NCBI GenBank assembly: GCA_947652115.1
Contig: OX393573.1
Span: 12,412,862-12,476,861 of the forward strand
Reading direction: 5' to 3'
From: Blastomussa wellsi
Lineage: Eukaryota; Cnidaria; Anthozoa; Scleractinia; Plerogyridae
DNA length: 64,000 nt
Every line of letters starts with the position of its first letter. Within the stretch, counting starts at the first letter, position 1. The position numbers and the translations under genes were made by a program. Under the pieces are notes generated by a model. That model was given only the letters and a program-made list of their open reading frames with translations. It did not search any database and was not told the origin of the DNA. This document shows positions 47,415-60,340 of this stretch, piece after piece.

Positions 47415-50400
47415 ATGGTAAGACGCTGGCTTCTGATCCAAGGAATCTTTTTCACTTTAGCGTTTATGAAGGTGAGTTTAAAACCGTATTTTTCCTATTC
47501 GTCTGTCTAAATAAATCAGTTTCTTTCACTTCCTGTTAACTATAAGCCCATGTTCTTCTCTGGGTTACATAATAGCAAGATGGAATGCTTCTTGCACCTC
47601 ATAAGCGAAAAATGAAAAGATAGAGGATGCGGATTTAGAATAATTAAATTCGATAGTACATTATACAAATTTTGTTCTGACAATGATGCGCCAGGACAAC
47701 TCAGTTGTGATATTCCATTTTTAAAGTTTTTCGTGAACTTAATTATCTACTTCCTTTTGGATTTGCACTGACATATTCCAACCTACGTCTTAATCTTTAG
47801 CTAAGGGAGTGTGAAAACTGACAAAAAAGAGGCAAACATTTTTTGAACATTTATTTTGGCCGTGGCATGATTGATTACCTAGACAAATTTGACGTTTTGT
47901 ATTTAATTTACTGTAGTGATTTGTATTAATTCACCTGCAGGGTTTTGCCAATGATCCCAAAGGACCGAAATTAAAATTACAGCTCAATATAGATGACAGT
48001 GAGCCGCTGTTTCAAGGGTAGGTTTAGCGTTTCTTTTGAATTCGCTCTTCTATGAACTTCCTGTGTTTTATTGTGTTTGTTTCCCCTCAGCAAGCTTTCC
48101 TCAGCCATGCTACATGCATAATTGAATAGTGTTCATACTTGAGAGACTAGTTGTGAAAAAAAAAAAAATAAAGAGAAAGAAAGAAAGAGACTGTAGTGAG
48201 ATATTACTGAGCCCAAAAGCAGCATATTAAAAAAAGAGAAGCTGTGCAATTAGTTGAAAAGGAGAGTTCCTTTCAGTAATAATGTGATCGAGATATCATT
48301 ACCCCTCTTTCTTTTTCTTATTGTGCACGCTTTTACAAACCGATAAGAAAAAGGCATCGTTATCACAGAAGTGACAAAAAATATTACTCGAATACAAATG
48401 ATTGAAACAAAAGAAATAATACTATTGCAAATTATAAATGATTTAGGCTATCTGTGCAACTGTTCGTGAGACCGAATGACCAAAAAATTAGGAACAAAGA
48501 ATGAATCAAATTCAACTTGTAAAGGAAATGCCTAATTAGGGAATAGATGTCTTACCCAATGGACCGTTTATGTCTGTGTTCCTTTCAATCTTTCCCTTTC
48601 GTTTTCTTGTTTGCATTTTTCATTTTCTCATTCCCCTTAGAAATAAAACCAAGCTCCACGTAAATATCGCCCATGATAGCAATTCATCAGCAACGGCAGC
48701 ACAAGTGACTCTCCACATTGGGGTGTCATTTAAAGGAGAGCTGAGTTCAGTGAATTTATCACGAAAATCAGTAAGCCCAAACGCCCAAGGACCAAACATC
48801 TTTGAGGTATTGTTGCAGTGTAAATTCTTTTTCGTTTATATGTGGAAAGACAGAGCGATTGAAAGCTCTTTGGAACTATATTTGTATCAAGTATATTCAA
48901 AAGGAGAATCATAACATCGGGATTCAACACAATAATGGAATAAAGGAGTCCCTTAGCAATTCCTATAATCATGTTTTGTAGATTCGAGTTTCATGTTTTT
49001 CACATTTATTTGATTCTAATCTATACCTACTGCGCGTTGACTTACTTCGCAGTTTAATTTAAAGTTTAAATTTTGATTCCTCTCGATCGATTTAGAGTAA
49101 TAACATAACTCTGCAGTACAAGATCTCTCAAGTGAATTATGTGTGTAAGGTGATGAAATAGGAGATCGGAGTAAACGAGTTTTAGTCATGCACCAGTATT
49201 AGAAGGCCTATATGGGATTTGCGGTTAAGTGTTATGGGCCTGATACAGGAAATTAAAGTTTAGTGTTACAATACATTCTTAAAGCCAAAAAAAACAAAGA
49301 ACTGAAAAGTAAGACTATCGAACAGAGACGTTGTTGGTAAAATGTTTAATAAACCTGCCAAAAATTGTAGTCAAGCAAATTCCATAGTGAAATTAACAGA
49401 CTCTGGACGTTCTGCGCTGCTCATCGCGCTTTTAAGGCCAAGACAATTTGCTAAAAATGGTGACGTTTAATATATTTAACTTTTACATCAAAATTGTAAC
49501 TGAATGGCCAAAAATTTTGAGGTCTGCTGTTTTTGAGACCCCCTCCCCCCTCCCCCCAGCCCACTCTCATCTAGGTCCTCATTTTACTACCGAGTGCATG
49601 TCTACGTTTTTGTTTCTTCAGTTCGACAGGCTTGAGCTACACGACGAATTCTCGTGTGATGGGGATTTGTCTGTTGACCCTCATGGACTCACCGAGCCAG
49701 GCTATCTGCACATAGCCCACGTTATCGCAACATTGTCGTACAGTGACGATCAATCTAATTACACAGACCCGAACACCGGGGAGAAAGTCGATAAAATCAC
49801 AGAGAATGTGTATGCCTCGTTCTACTTCTACGTTATAGGTTTGTAAGGGCCTGCGATCTTATAATTGCCTACATGGATGCCAACAGAATATTTAAGATCA
49901 AGATTTGTTTATGGCGACAATCTGAATGCTTTAATTATGGTACAACGAAAACATACTAGTAAGCTCTTCCATAACCCACACACTCATTACCTAAAGATAA
50001 GTTTTTCACTCGGCATGCAGTGGAGCTCACTTGTAATAATAACGTTCCTCCAGACTATGGCAACAAGCTTCTCTAAGCGGTTTTCAGGAATAATCGAACC
50101 ACCAAACATTCAAACATTGTCACCATGAAAAGCGGAGTCTATTGCTTTAAATTTTTGCATTGTTATACTTGTAGCTTGATAGGTAGGTCGGCAGGGAGTT
50201 GAAAACTGGATTATAGGGTGATGTAATTCAAGGTTTTCATTGGCTTTCCATCATGGCCTGTCATCTCATATCCAACCCGCGCTCGTTGAATGATTGCTGA
50301 AATAGTGTGTATCAGTTAAGTTATCGCATCGTCAATTATTGTGTCGTTCCGTATCGCATCGGACCGTGCCTTGACTTGCCGCATTGTATTGTATCGTAGG

Positions 50401-53400
50401 AGCAACTGAAAATCCACTCTATAGTCATTTTACCTCTACTATTGTTCACATTATATATTATATCAGCCTAACGTTAACATCATTATACTAACAGAATATT
50501 AGTCTCATAAATGTCATGATATTAATGCATCTTCCGACAGACGAGCAGAACACAGGAAATACCATAGGCAAATATTGCACTTTATACTACATAACGTCTG
50601 CACCCAGCCCGGCTCTCCCCCAAAAATGAAACGTGAAATTATGTTGTATTTTTATTATTGCAAATGCAGACGTTTTTACAAAACAACGGTACTTGCATTA
50701 AGTACATTAAGTACATATTTTTTTATTATTGCAAATGCAGACGTTTTTACAAAACAACGGTACTTGCATTAAGTACATACTAAAACTAATAACAGTAATT
50801 GTATTAAAGATTCACCTTGTGTACAACCACTTGGAATGAAGAGTGGGCGCATCAAGGATAGCCAAATACTTTCATCCTCGCTCTACAAAGAAAATCATGC
50901 ATCACTTGGTCGTAGTCCTCAGCAGGCTAGACTTGGCGGTGCAGTGTACTGGTCACCAGTTAGTGGCAGTGCATCTATTGACAGTGAGCAGTTTCTGCAA
51001 ATCGCTTTCGAGACACCCATTCAGTTAAAAATGGTTAGTACAAGATCACAATCAATTAAAGACAAACAAAATAATGAATTGAAATTATCTTAAAACTCTG
51101 CTATATAACAATGGGACAATAAATATGGAGTGTCTTTATATTTTTGGATTTACAATCCTGGACAGAACTGTTTACTAGACACTTATTACCACCAATTTGG
51201 GTACCACAGCTCCTTTCTCCAACCCCCTCCCTCATTTCAATGTTGGCATTTTTTGTATTGTCAGAGCATCAATTGTAAATCACATGAGACAACATTGAGC
51301 AGAGGGAGATGGGGATGAAACATTTTTTTTTCGCGCTTGTGTGCGATATTTGTTTGCCTCAACTAGTTTCGTCCAAGATTGTAGCGAGTTAATTTTTGCT
51401 TTAATTAATGTCATAGATTGTGATGCAAGGGAAACCGAATTCTATAGAACATGTCAGAGCGTTTGATGCATTGACAAGCATAGACGGGATTGAATGGAGG
51501 AAGGAGGAAGCAATGCTTCCAAAGGTATTTTGTCGTTGTTGCTTACAAAGAATCTGTATTTCTTAATTTGTTATTTCGCTGCAAAACACTAGACAGCAAA
51601 CACAACAAACCTATGGCGTTTATTTGTAGCTTGTTTTGTTAGTTTACTGAGTGAGTTTAAGGGGTCGAGGAAGTGCAGACCGACCATCTGACCAGTTGGA
51701 TAACGGACGAAATGACGGAATGCCTCACGTGAAAACCCAAGCCCACTCATAAACCAGCCGACCACTTCTCCACGGCTGATTTTCATACTGTACGTTTGTC
51801 TGTCAGTCTGCTTATCGGCCTGTCCAACTTTTTGTCTGTCTGTCTGTCTGTCTGTCTGAGGGTAGCTGACAGACCGCTTAACCATTTAGCCCTAAAAAAT
51901 AATAACTCTTTCAGTTGAAGACATATTTGTTTCGAAAAATATGGCGTTTGTTTCATCGTTTATTTTAAGGCTGTTATCAACATAGTGAGTGGAAACGCTG
52001 CAGTTCCAACTGCCTTCAAATCTGTCGCTGCTACACGTTTTCTGCGAATACAGCCAAGATCCTGGTATAAAGAAAGTGCTCTTCGAGTCGAAGTTTACGG
52101 CTGCTTTCTTTCAGCAACAGAAACACAAGGTTGTTTTTGGATTTTGCTTATTATTTTAGGTGCAGTTGAGTTTGCTAGACCAAAGGGGAAGAGTCAATCA
52201 TTTATTAAGACGAAAATCTCACATTTCCAATCTCTTATGATTGTTTATTTTTTTAATAATTATCAGATAATAAATGGAAGTGCAGAAGCTTAGCACCCCA
52301 CCAACATTGGTGTTTGCGCCTCTAGGACCTTTTTACGTTTTCTAAAGGGGCATTGTCAGGCTGTTAAAGTGTGTATTTTTAGAACAGCTTGTAACTGGCG
52401 ATGTAACAAGGGAAACCAAACAATAATGGTCTAATTTTGTTTTTGAAGACTATAGTAATATATTGAAACTATTGATTATTTTATGCTGTTACAGATTACA
52501 AGGATGGAAATGGATTGTAATTTGAAAAACTTTGCAATGCTTTTTCAAAGTTTGAAACTATGCATTGCCCAAAAAAATTGCCCAAAAAATATTATGGTCT
52601 GCTTTCCCTGATTTTGGCAGAATTGACACAAAAACGGCAAAAATCTCTGTGACAATGCCCCTTTATTGTTTCTATCATTAGGGCTAGTTCTTTAACATCA
52701 GCACAGATGGCCATGAAAAGCAGTGTTTGAGGAGCAAGCCCAAGAACAGAATGTCACTACATATTAGAGGAATGAAACTGAAAACACTTGCCCAGCTTGA
52801 GTTTTAATAACGAGAATCTGTTTCCTTTCAATTTCTTAATACAGGCGAGTTCCCTGCTCTTGGAATGGAAAAGCAACTTATCTCAGATTCTCAGATAACG
52901 GCCTCGTCCACTTCTGATCCAATGAAGACAAGCGCTGCCAGCGGTCGCTTAAACTCTGCCACGGCTTGGTGTTCAGCAACTTTCAGTGAGAAACCTCTTT
53001 ACCTCCAAATCGATCTAAATCAGATTGATGTCATCACTATAGTAAGTGCAGCTCAAGAAAGAGAATCGATGCCAATTATGGATTGCAAGTCATGGTTTAT
53101 TTGTTATTGGCGTGCTTGGTTAATTTTTATGACCCAAAGTGGCTTAGCCACACCGTTTTCTTGAGTAATTTAGTTTCAAATTCCAAATTGGCGCTACTGT
53201 TACATAGCCATCTAAGTTATTTTAACATGATTAACGTAGTGTCCTCAATTGGCTTTTATATATAAATACACACGGCGACACTCTAATCACGCCTTACACT
53301 AAATTGTGTTGCATTACCATTACACTGTGTTGAATAGACCATTTCCGAGTTATCTTTTGCCTCAGCGTCAAAACGAGTCTAAGTGCGAAACCATTCATGG

Positions 53401-56400
53401 AAATGTGTTGTATCTGCATCTTATAATCTTCTTCCTTATGAATAGTTTCGCACTTAGACTCGCTTTGAAACTCAGGGAAAAGGGAACTCGGAAATGGCCT
53501 ATTGCATTGCATTGCAATGCATGACGCATTGTATTGCATGATAAAAAAAATATGCGTATGGCCTTGCTTGTCTTTCACAAAGCGTTACAAGTTTTCATGA
53601 GATGGTGGATATTTAAGTCATTTTCAACCTGAACAGATCTCCTCTCAGCCACGCAACACGAATGAAGGCAGCTTTAAAAGTGTGACAAAGTACAAGCTGG
53701 GTCATTCTGAGGATGGAACTACATGGAACACTTATCGACAAAATGGAGCTGACAAGGTAGTTTTTCGTTTGCTTTCCCTTCGCAAAATTGTCAAATCAAT
53801 TCTGAAGAAGAAATAAAGAATGTTATATAACGTTAGCATTTGCATTGTCATCGTACAAAGCATTATATTGACATTCCAATCCTTTTAGTTTTCCACATCT
53901 CAATGTTGGAGTATTGTACTAATCAAATAGCTGTTGGTTCAAAGGTTCGACTTATGTATTTATTAACGTTTTTCCCTTGGAATCCATAAGCCAATACCGG
54001 AAAACATTCTCTTCCACGATAACAATACCTGTAAACAAAGACAGGCTAACCTGTCCTCGCGCGGCGTTAATTAAATGATTCTTAATCCGTAACCTAAAAT
54101 GGACTGACAGTTTTATTTTGTTATTCCAATATTATTATTTCATTTGCCATGCTTTCTTAGGTACTTTACAAGAAAAGAAAGCTGTTACCACATAATCAAA
54201 CTGAAATGCATGCTGAAAATGAATGTTTTGCCTGTAGGAATTTCTTGGGAACTTAGTGGAAGATATCGTGACAAAGCACCATCTGGCTATTCCGGTGAAG
54301 ACCAGATTCCTTCAGTTTCAGCCAACAGAGAAGATATCCTCTGTGTGCATGCGTGTTGAATTGTATGGGGAAAAGTCTACGGTAGAAAATACTGGTGAGA
54401 CTTTCTATATTATATTCACTGAATATGTTTATTTTTTCCACCATGAGAAACATATCTTTACACATCGGCAACGGTTATAGCACATCCGTGATATAAATGG
54501 CATATTTCTTTCCTCTGCCTCTGCCACTACCTCTGCCTCTTTCTCTTGTTTTCTCCGAGTGTCTTTATTCCTCTGCATACTCTACTTCGTTTCCCTCTGC
54601 TTGTGACCCTGTATGTCCTTGCCCCGCCTCTACCCCAGACTCGGAAGAATTACAATTGTTTGTGACAATTGTCTAATGCATCTCTTTGCAGACAAACCTG
54701 CAGTGTATCAGCGGAGCCTCCTTTTAAATTCGAAAAATAAAAGACTTTTCTTATGCAATAGAGACGAAACAAGGTAAAACTGAATAATGACATATCTAAC
54801 CTACGTGTTGAAATATCAATGTGTATAAGTGAAATAGAAAGTCTCACCCCATTTATACTATAGACCATGCCAGCCATCAAGGTTTATCCGTTTTGAATGG
54901 ATAGTAAACTTGTCCGATTGATTTTTTTCCTTAGTCCTTTTGTTGATGTTCGATTATAAACGAAAAGTTATCACCCAAAGTTCTACAAGTAGCGACTCTT
55001 GTTTCTTTGCTTTTCCTACCGCTACTCTCGATACTTAAGAGCTACGTTTGATTTTTTGAGTCATTGTTGCGACGAACCAAGTTACTCTTAAGATGTAGGA
55101 AATCTAAAACTGCTAGTTTGGCATGCAAAGGAAGCCAAACTCAGAAAGGTGATACTAAACCAAAACGAAACAATTAAGGATTGCTAAGGATGGAGTTGGT
55201 TCATCCATCTTAAAAAAGTGAAGATGTTTTCAACAGATGGGGATATGAAAAAGGACAAAAGGTGCTGAAATGAGTTTATATAGAGTCAGTTTTCCCTTTG
55301 AAATAAGAACAATGTAATACAAATTCTTGATCGATTTGGTGCAACTCTTTACATGTTTCTCATAATAGTTGAAGTTATTATTCATTACTTTCGACAGTTC
55401 GATTTTAATCGCCATTTTTGGACTCGCTACTTAGCAACACGACAGCAAAATTAAATAGCGAACAAAGTACAGTAGAATAAGGAGATTTTGGTCCGAGTAC
55501 CGGGGAATGGGGGTGCGGGCATAGATGGACGATTTGGGAGTAGTTATTGTCCTTTGGTGGGGACTTTTGACCGTTTTATTTGACTTTCGAGCAGCATTTT
55601 ATTGACTTTTAGTGACCCTTTCAGCATCTGCAATTGCCCTGGGGCTGGGATATTGAACAGAAAATCTCAGCTCAGTTCAAATCCCGCACCTATGCCCGCA
55701 CCCACCTCCACGAGATTTACATAGATAGATGCATTAAAAACGCATGTTTGTCCAACAGTAGTCAAAACCAGAGATACTCGAGGCAAGGACTTTGCACATG
55801 TAACAAGGGATGCTCGCAATGGTATATTTCCAATTTCTGTAGCAGTGTTGGCATATTCCATCTACATTACATTTATAATAACAACAGTCATATGTTTATT
55901 CGACATGCATGCAACCACGCTCGATCGTACGTTCAGGTACAAATTTTCGTCTCTTCTTTTGTTCCTTATTTAATTTGTTTAATTTACCTTCTTTTCAAAA
56001 AAGCAAATCAGTGTGCTACATAGGAAAATACCCGGAAGGGGAAACTTGGATAGGTAAGCAACAAAATAACCCAAGGCCACGTCCCTAACTTTCACATTCC
56101 ACATTACCCTCGCTGTAAGTTGTTTGCCTTTGCGTCGTGATCATACATCCTAGCTTCCCCTTGCAACCCATTGAGTGCCCTTGCAACCCATTTATTCTAG
56201 TATCCCATTAGGCTGGAGCTTACCTCGTTCCTGTAGAATTATGAGACGAGAGCATTTTTACATCGAAGGCTTGAGAGTATTTGGTGTAATTAACCCGCTG
56301 CATACCAAATTTTGGGCAACTCCGATTTTGTGGGCAGCAAGAGAAATTTGGGCAAGGCAACTTGGGATAATTTTTTGGGCAAATGGATCATCGCACCTCC

Positions 56401-59400
56401 CCTCCCCCTCCCCCTCCCCCTGGCAAACAATTGCCCGTGTGCTTATGAATGCAGTTCCCCGGCCAGAGCTAGAAAAGATCTAGATCTGGAGTATAGCGCA
56501 CTGACCGTTAGGCCAACGCGACTCCCATACAATAAATTCCAAGTTAAATGTGGAAAATCTTGATCATTCTCAATAGTTTCATTATTTTCGACAGCTATGG
56601 ACAGACGCATAATTAGTATTCTTGGATACGACGAAACATTGGACATGATTTACGGTGTCGGGAGAAACAGAAAATCTTACGTACGCTGTAACATCACCAA
56701 GTGCATGTCCATCGTGAAAGATTATTGGCTAGCGATAAGAGATTCCCGAACCACAATCATAGCCACGGAGATTCCTTTTGTTCCAGAGACGGGTCATGAT
56801 TTCACAGATGCTCCTATTTCCGTGTTTCAATTAACAGATAACGATGGAAACATGTGGGGAGGTACGTGCGTGTAGTTTTATTGTCGCTCATGTTTAATGG
56901 GCACAGTAGTATAATTGAAAACAGAAGGGGTATCGATCGGAATTATCTTTCTTTGCGAGTATACGACCACAGTGTTTTCCTAATTTGCCTAATTTATTAA
57001 CAAAAAGTAAGTATTACGAGCAACGAGGACTTTGCAAAAGATACCTTCCTTCAATTTAGAGCATGCTTGAACTTGAAGAAATATACACCCCTCTGTAACA
57101 GACCCACTGAAACCCTACCCAGCGAAAATTTAGTCTCCCCAGTACCCAGTGAATATTTTGATTTTACCCAGTGAATTTGCGGTGTGACCCAGCGTATTTT
57201 TTTTTGCAAGAAAAATAATAATAAATAAGCAAAATAAAACACAAAACGAGCGGACCCAGTGGGAAATTAGCCAACCCGGTGACTTTTTTCCAGAATACCC
57301 AGTGAGAGGATAAAGATTCCACTGGGTCTGTTACAGACGGTTTTAAATATGGAAGCAGGAGCAAACGCAATGACTAAAAGTTTCCGAGCGCTGCAAAATT
57401 TTAAGGGCCATTTCTTGACCCCTAACACAGCATGCTAGCTTTTACTCGAAATGCCATTTATGACTGACTGTAGGTCATGCTGTTATCCTCTTTGTAGCCT
57501 CGGCTGTGGGTGTGCACCTTTACCGAATGCAAAAACAAGCATGGGAATTGCAGGCAAGATGGCGAGAAAAGGGTAAGAACAATTGGTTTTATCGATAGGC
57601 AGGCAGAAAAATGAAGTAAAATGAAAGCAAAACTAAGAAATGCAAATTAAAGTGCCTATGAAGTGAATCGGTTTTGTGTTTAGTTTTAAAATTTACCTTT
57701 TGAAATACGCGATTCCAAGTAATGATTTTACAAGCCTTCAAAGTTGAGCCATTTTTCCCTCAAAAATGGCATTTGAATCGCGCGGTCCAAATACCACGTG
57801 ACAATCACCTCTGACGTCATTTGGGTGCCAAATGTGTCTATTTCCTCGGGATTGCTGGATCTTTCTGACAAATCACCTATTACTCACGTAATTAATCCTC
57901 GCGGACAAGAAACTTTGATCGCGCAAACAAACGTTTGACACCAAAGTGACGTAACGGCGTGGTAATTTCGGACCCATTCCCCTGACCATTTTTTTTTTGA
58001 GTGGGGGGGGGGGGGGAATTTTAAAAACAAAGCGCAAAAAAATCACTTCAATGTCCTTGAAAAAAGAACGGAAGGGAATGGTTTTTGCATGTGCGTTTGA
58101 AGCACCAGCCTGCGTGGCTTTGGCGATCTAGTTTACCTTGCGCAAACGAAACGTACCTGCGAAAAACCCCGCTAGTTTCATAATCATCATCAGCATCGTG
58201 TACATCATCATCATCATCATCGTCATCATCATTTATTCGCCACATTGTATAGTAATTATATAGTTTTGAAGCGGAATTGCACGGCGAGGAGACCTCCAAG
58301 AAACCACCAGGCTTATGGTCTCAACTATGGTAGCACTAACAAGTTTTTGAATTGCGACTTTGAATTATTAGGACGTGTAATAATAACTGATTGCCCCTTT
58401 ACATTCCGTCAGATCTGAACAAGTGTAACAGTGGACCCTGTGAGAATGGCGGCTCTTGCGTTGGAAACAGAACAGACTACTCTTGTATTTGCCCTAAAGG
58501 CTGGGCAGGAATAAACTGTGAAAGTGTTTACACCCTCGGTAAGGGTCTTTGTGGCTCTCGTTTTTTTTTTGTTGTTGTTGTTGTTCAAATTGGAAAATTA
58601 AAATGAAATTAACAGATCAGTTTGACTTCTTGTCATCATGAGCGAAGAAATCTAATAGGATTACTACGCCTCGCTTACATGAATAAACACTAAAGAATTG
58701 TGAACAGATTTTACAGTCATGACCAATTAGAGAGCTTAATTAAAAAAATCTGTTCTTTCAAATTTAAAAGTCGTACACCCCTTTTAGACCAATATATATA
58801 GATGAAATTCCAAATTCAAGTTTAGGTGTTCATGAGGACGTGTTCTTTAATAATTATAAGTGCTGCACAACATATAGGCATTATTGAGGTCAACAATGAT
58901 GGTTTTTGCACATTTTCTCCAATTTTACTTCCCTGTAAACATGAGCATACACTTTATTCCAAAATGGCCGCTGATTTATGCACACACAAATTGACCCTTG
59001 TTGCCTCGTTCAAGACAAAATATTCTTTTGATTTTTGAGCTTAAAAACGAGGCAAGAAGGGCTAATTTGAATACCAACAAAAGTATATTAAGATGGTAGC
59101 CATTTTGAAATAAGGTGTATTCGTTATTGGTTTGAAATTTCGTTTTTATTTTTCTCTAGACAGATTTGTTGTGTATGCACTTCTGTCTCTATTATGATAT
59201 CTTACTTGTTGCTGGAATTTCATTTCATACAAGTAGTAATATTCTTTTTAGCCCCTTAGACCATGGTTGTCTTCCCAATTAGTCTTGGAATATCCGTATC
59301 TCAAACTTCTCTTTCGGGATCCCAATTAACAATCTGTTGGAATGTCTTGTCAATTGCATTACCGCTGTGAAGAAGTAATCGGTGAAACAATAAATTAAAA

Positions 59401-60301
59401 TAAATTGAATTGAAATCCGTATCAAAATGGCAAGAAAGCGACTTACATTGGATGATTTTATGTAAAACTAACCTATATGTTTTTTTTTTAATGACCATTT
59501 TCCAGCTGTTCGGCCTCAAATTAAAGCCATCGATTCCAGTTGCAGTGGAACCGCGGACCTCAATCAAGGAACAGTAAATACCCCGAATTATCCCAACCAC
59601 TACGACAACTACCATACTTGCACTTGGCTCATTACTTCATCTCATCGCGTTAAACTTGTTTTCACGAGTTTCTCCACGGAAAGCGGCTGGGATTATTTAC
59701 GTGTCTATGACGGACAATACGACTATTCCTCACTGAAAGGCAGTTATGATGGATACCTCGCCGGACACGTTGTCGAAAGCTCCGGAGAGTACTTTTACCT
59801 ACAATTTACTTCTGACTCTTCATATACCGATCAAGGATTCTTAATAAATTTTGAAGGTAGGGAATTTTTTTCCCCTGCAGCTGGAGGGCATTCAACAGAA
59901 CATTTAAATCGTGGTGCATATCTTGAAAGTAACCCCGAAGGGTGACGAGATATGATTTAGTGGTTTCCCAAAAAAACAGAGAGCAAGAAAGACAAAAGAG
60001 GTTAATCAATCTCTTCTCCTCTACACTTTGTATAAATTATATATAACAGGGTTGTTAACCACCCTGTCGGTTGGGATTTGTTTTAGTATGTATGTTGCCG
60101 GGGTTTGCTTGATTTTGTTTCGCAGGCTGCTAACTGAGACTGCAGATACTGCAGATTAACTTCATGGGTAGCTTAATGCGAAGTCTCAGAACTTAAAGTG
60201 GCTATATTTTACCCTCTTCCACTTTTGCATTAGCTTCTGGGGCAATTTCGGGCAGAAGGTTCTCAAGAAATCAGAATGTGTGGCGTTCCTCCCCGAGATA
60301 A
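47415..60301 (+). CDS. Secreted mosaic protein: N-terminal beta domain, two F5/8-type-C, unknown domain, EGF, CUB
   Basis: Exons: 47415-47471 (signal peptide), 47941-48017, 48641-48806, 49622-49838, 50810-51033, 51417-51524, 51970-52129, 52845-53041, 53637-53756, 54238-54394, 56595-56861, 57498-57572, 58413-58538, 59506-59856, last exon 60234-60301 (or 60126-60133). All phases agree; 789 aa (or 769). Residues 20-173 are an unrecognised beta-rich segment with several N-glycosylation sites. Residues 174-337 and 338-494 are discoidin/F5/8C domains, recognisable from SGRIKDSQILSSS, PRSWYKESALRVEVYGC and DSQITASS. Residues 495-608 (two exons) are a domain I do not know. Residues 609-650 are EGF (NPCENGGSC-like), and 651-767 a CUB domain. 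These are adhesion and matrix modules, so it probably binds glycans or other matrix proteins outside the cell. An alternative acceptor (57474) would add a hydrophobic octapeptide. No membrane anchor is visible. AATAAA at 60335 supports the end. Confidence 0.82.
50648..50777 (+). repeat. Perfect tandem duplication, 71-bp spacing
   Basis: About 55 bases (ATTATTGCAAATGCAGACG through CATTAAGTACAT) occur twice without a mismatch at a 71-bp offset, ending 33 bases before the acceptor of mosaic-gene exon 5. It must be recent. Confidence 0.85.
51831..51860 (+). repeat. (TGTC)n microsatellite
   Basis: Seven TGTC units in intron 6 of the mosaic gene, within a wider GTCTGTC-rich tract from about 51785. 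Confidence 0.8.
52347..52661. mobile_element. MITE family 2, copy 2, intact ends
   Basis: GGGGCATTGTCA at the left and TGACAATGCCCC at the right; 315 bp; in intron 7 of the mosaic gene. See 18919-19298 for the relative. Confidence 0.8.
53337..53501. mobile_element. Foldback MITE
   Basis: The left arm (GACCATTTCCGAGTT .. AACGAGTCTAAGTGCGAAAC .. ATTCAT) is mirrored almost fully by the right arm, with a loop of about 40 bases. This explains the similar short open frames on both strands. It lies in intron 8 of the mosaic gene. Confidence 0.75.
55980..56283 (+). other. Candidate cryptic exons or discoidin remnant in mosaic-gene intron 10
   Basis: Two short open stretches with splice borders in phase 1-1 lie here. 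The first, about 55999-56040, gives VCYIGKYPEGETWI and ends at a GTAAGC donor. The second, 56212-56283, gives WSLPRSCRIMRREHFYIEGL then RVF. The second resembles the last strand of an F5/8C domain (compare PRSWYKESALRVEVYG). If used they would add 38 residues without a frameshift. They could be alternative exons, or remains of a third discoidin domain. Confidence 0.35.
56452..56526 (-). mobile_element. tRNA-derived SINE head, copy 2
   Basis: Minus strand TGGCCTAACGGTCAGTGCGC, then ACTCCAGATC, then TGGCCGGGGAACTGC, aligning with 31720-31787. It lies 69 bases before mosaic-gene exon 11. Confidence 0.6.
58003..58016 (+). repeat. Poly-G tract
   Basis: Run of 14 G in intron 12 of the mosaic gene. 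Confidence 0.9.
58185..58233 (+). repeat. (ATC)n microsatellite
   Basis: About 13 ATC/GTC units; it gives a poly-Asp frame on the minus strand that is not a gene. Confidence 0.85.
58949..59119. mobile_element. MITE family 3, copy 2
   Basis: ACACTTTATTCCAAAATGGC on the left is mirrored by GCCATTTTGAAATAAGGTGT; interior as in 27574-27745. It lies in intron 13 of the mosaic gene. Confidence 0.8.
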
Positions 60302-60334
60302 TATCGAAAGGCTAGCCATTTCGCATACCTTCTA

Positions 60335-60340
60335 AATAAA
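60335..60340 (+). terminator. Polyadenylation signal of the mosaic gene
   Basis: AATAAA 34 bases after the preferred stop (60299-60301). Confidence 0.55.

Noticed and set aside
55667..55861. Minus-strand ORF of 64 codons and overlapping plus-strand Cys-rich frame
   Set aside because: No splice borders in the right phase and no convincing domain; the apparent Cys spacing does not match EGF.
57474..57497. Transmembrane segment in the mosaic protein (HAVILFVASAVGVHLY)
   Set aside because: It depends on the weaker of two in-frame acceptors; the better pyrimidine tract precedes 57498, and a membrane span there would put EGF and CUB inside the cell.
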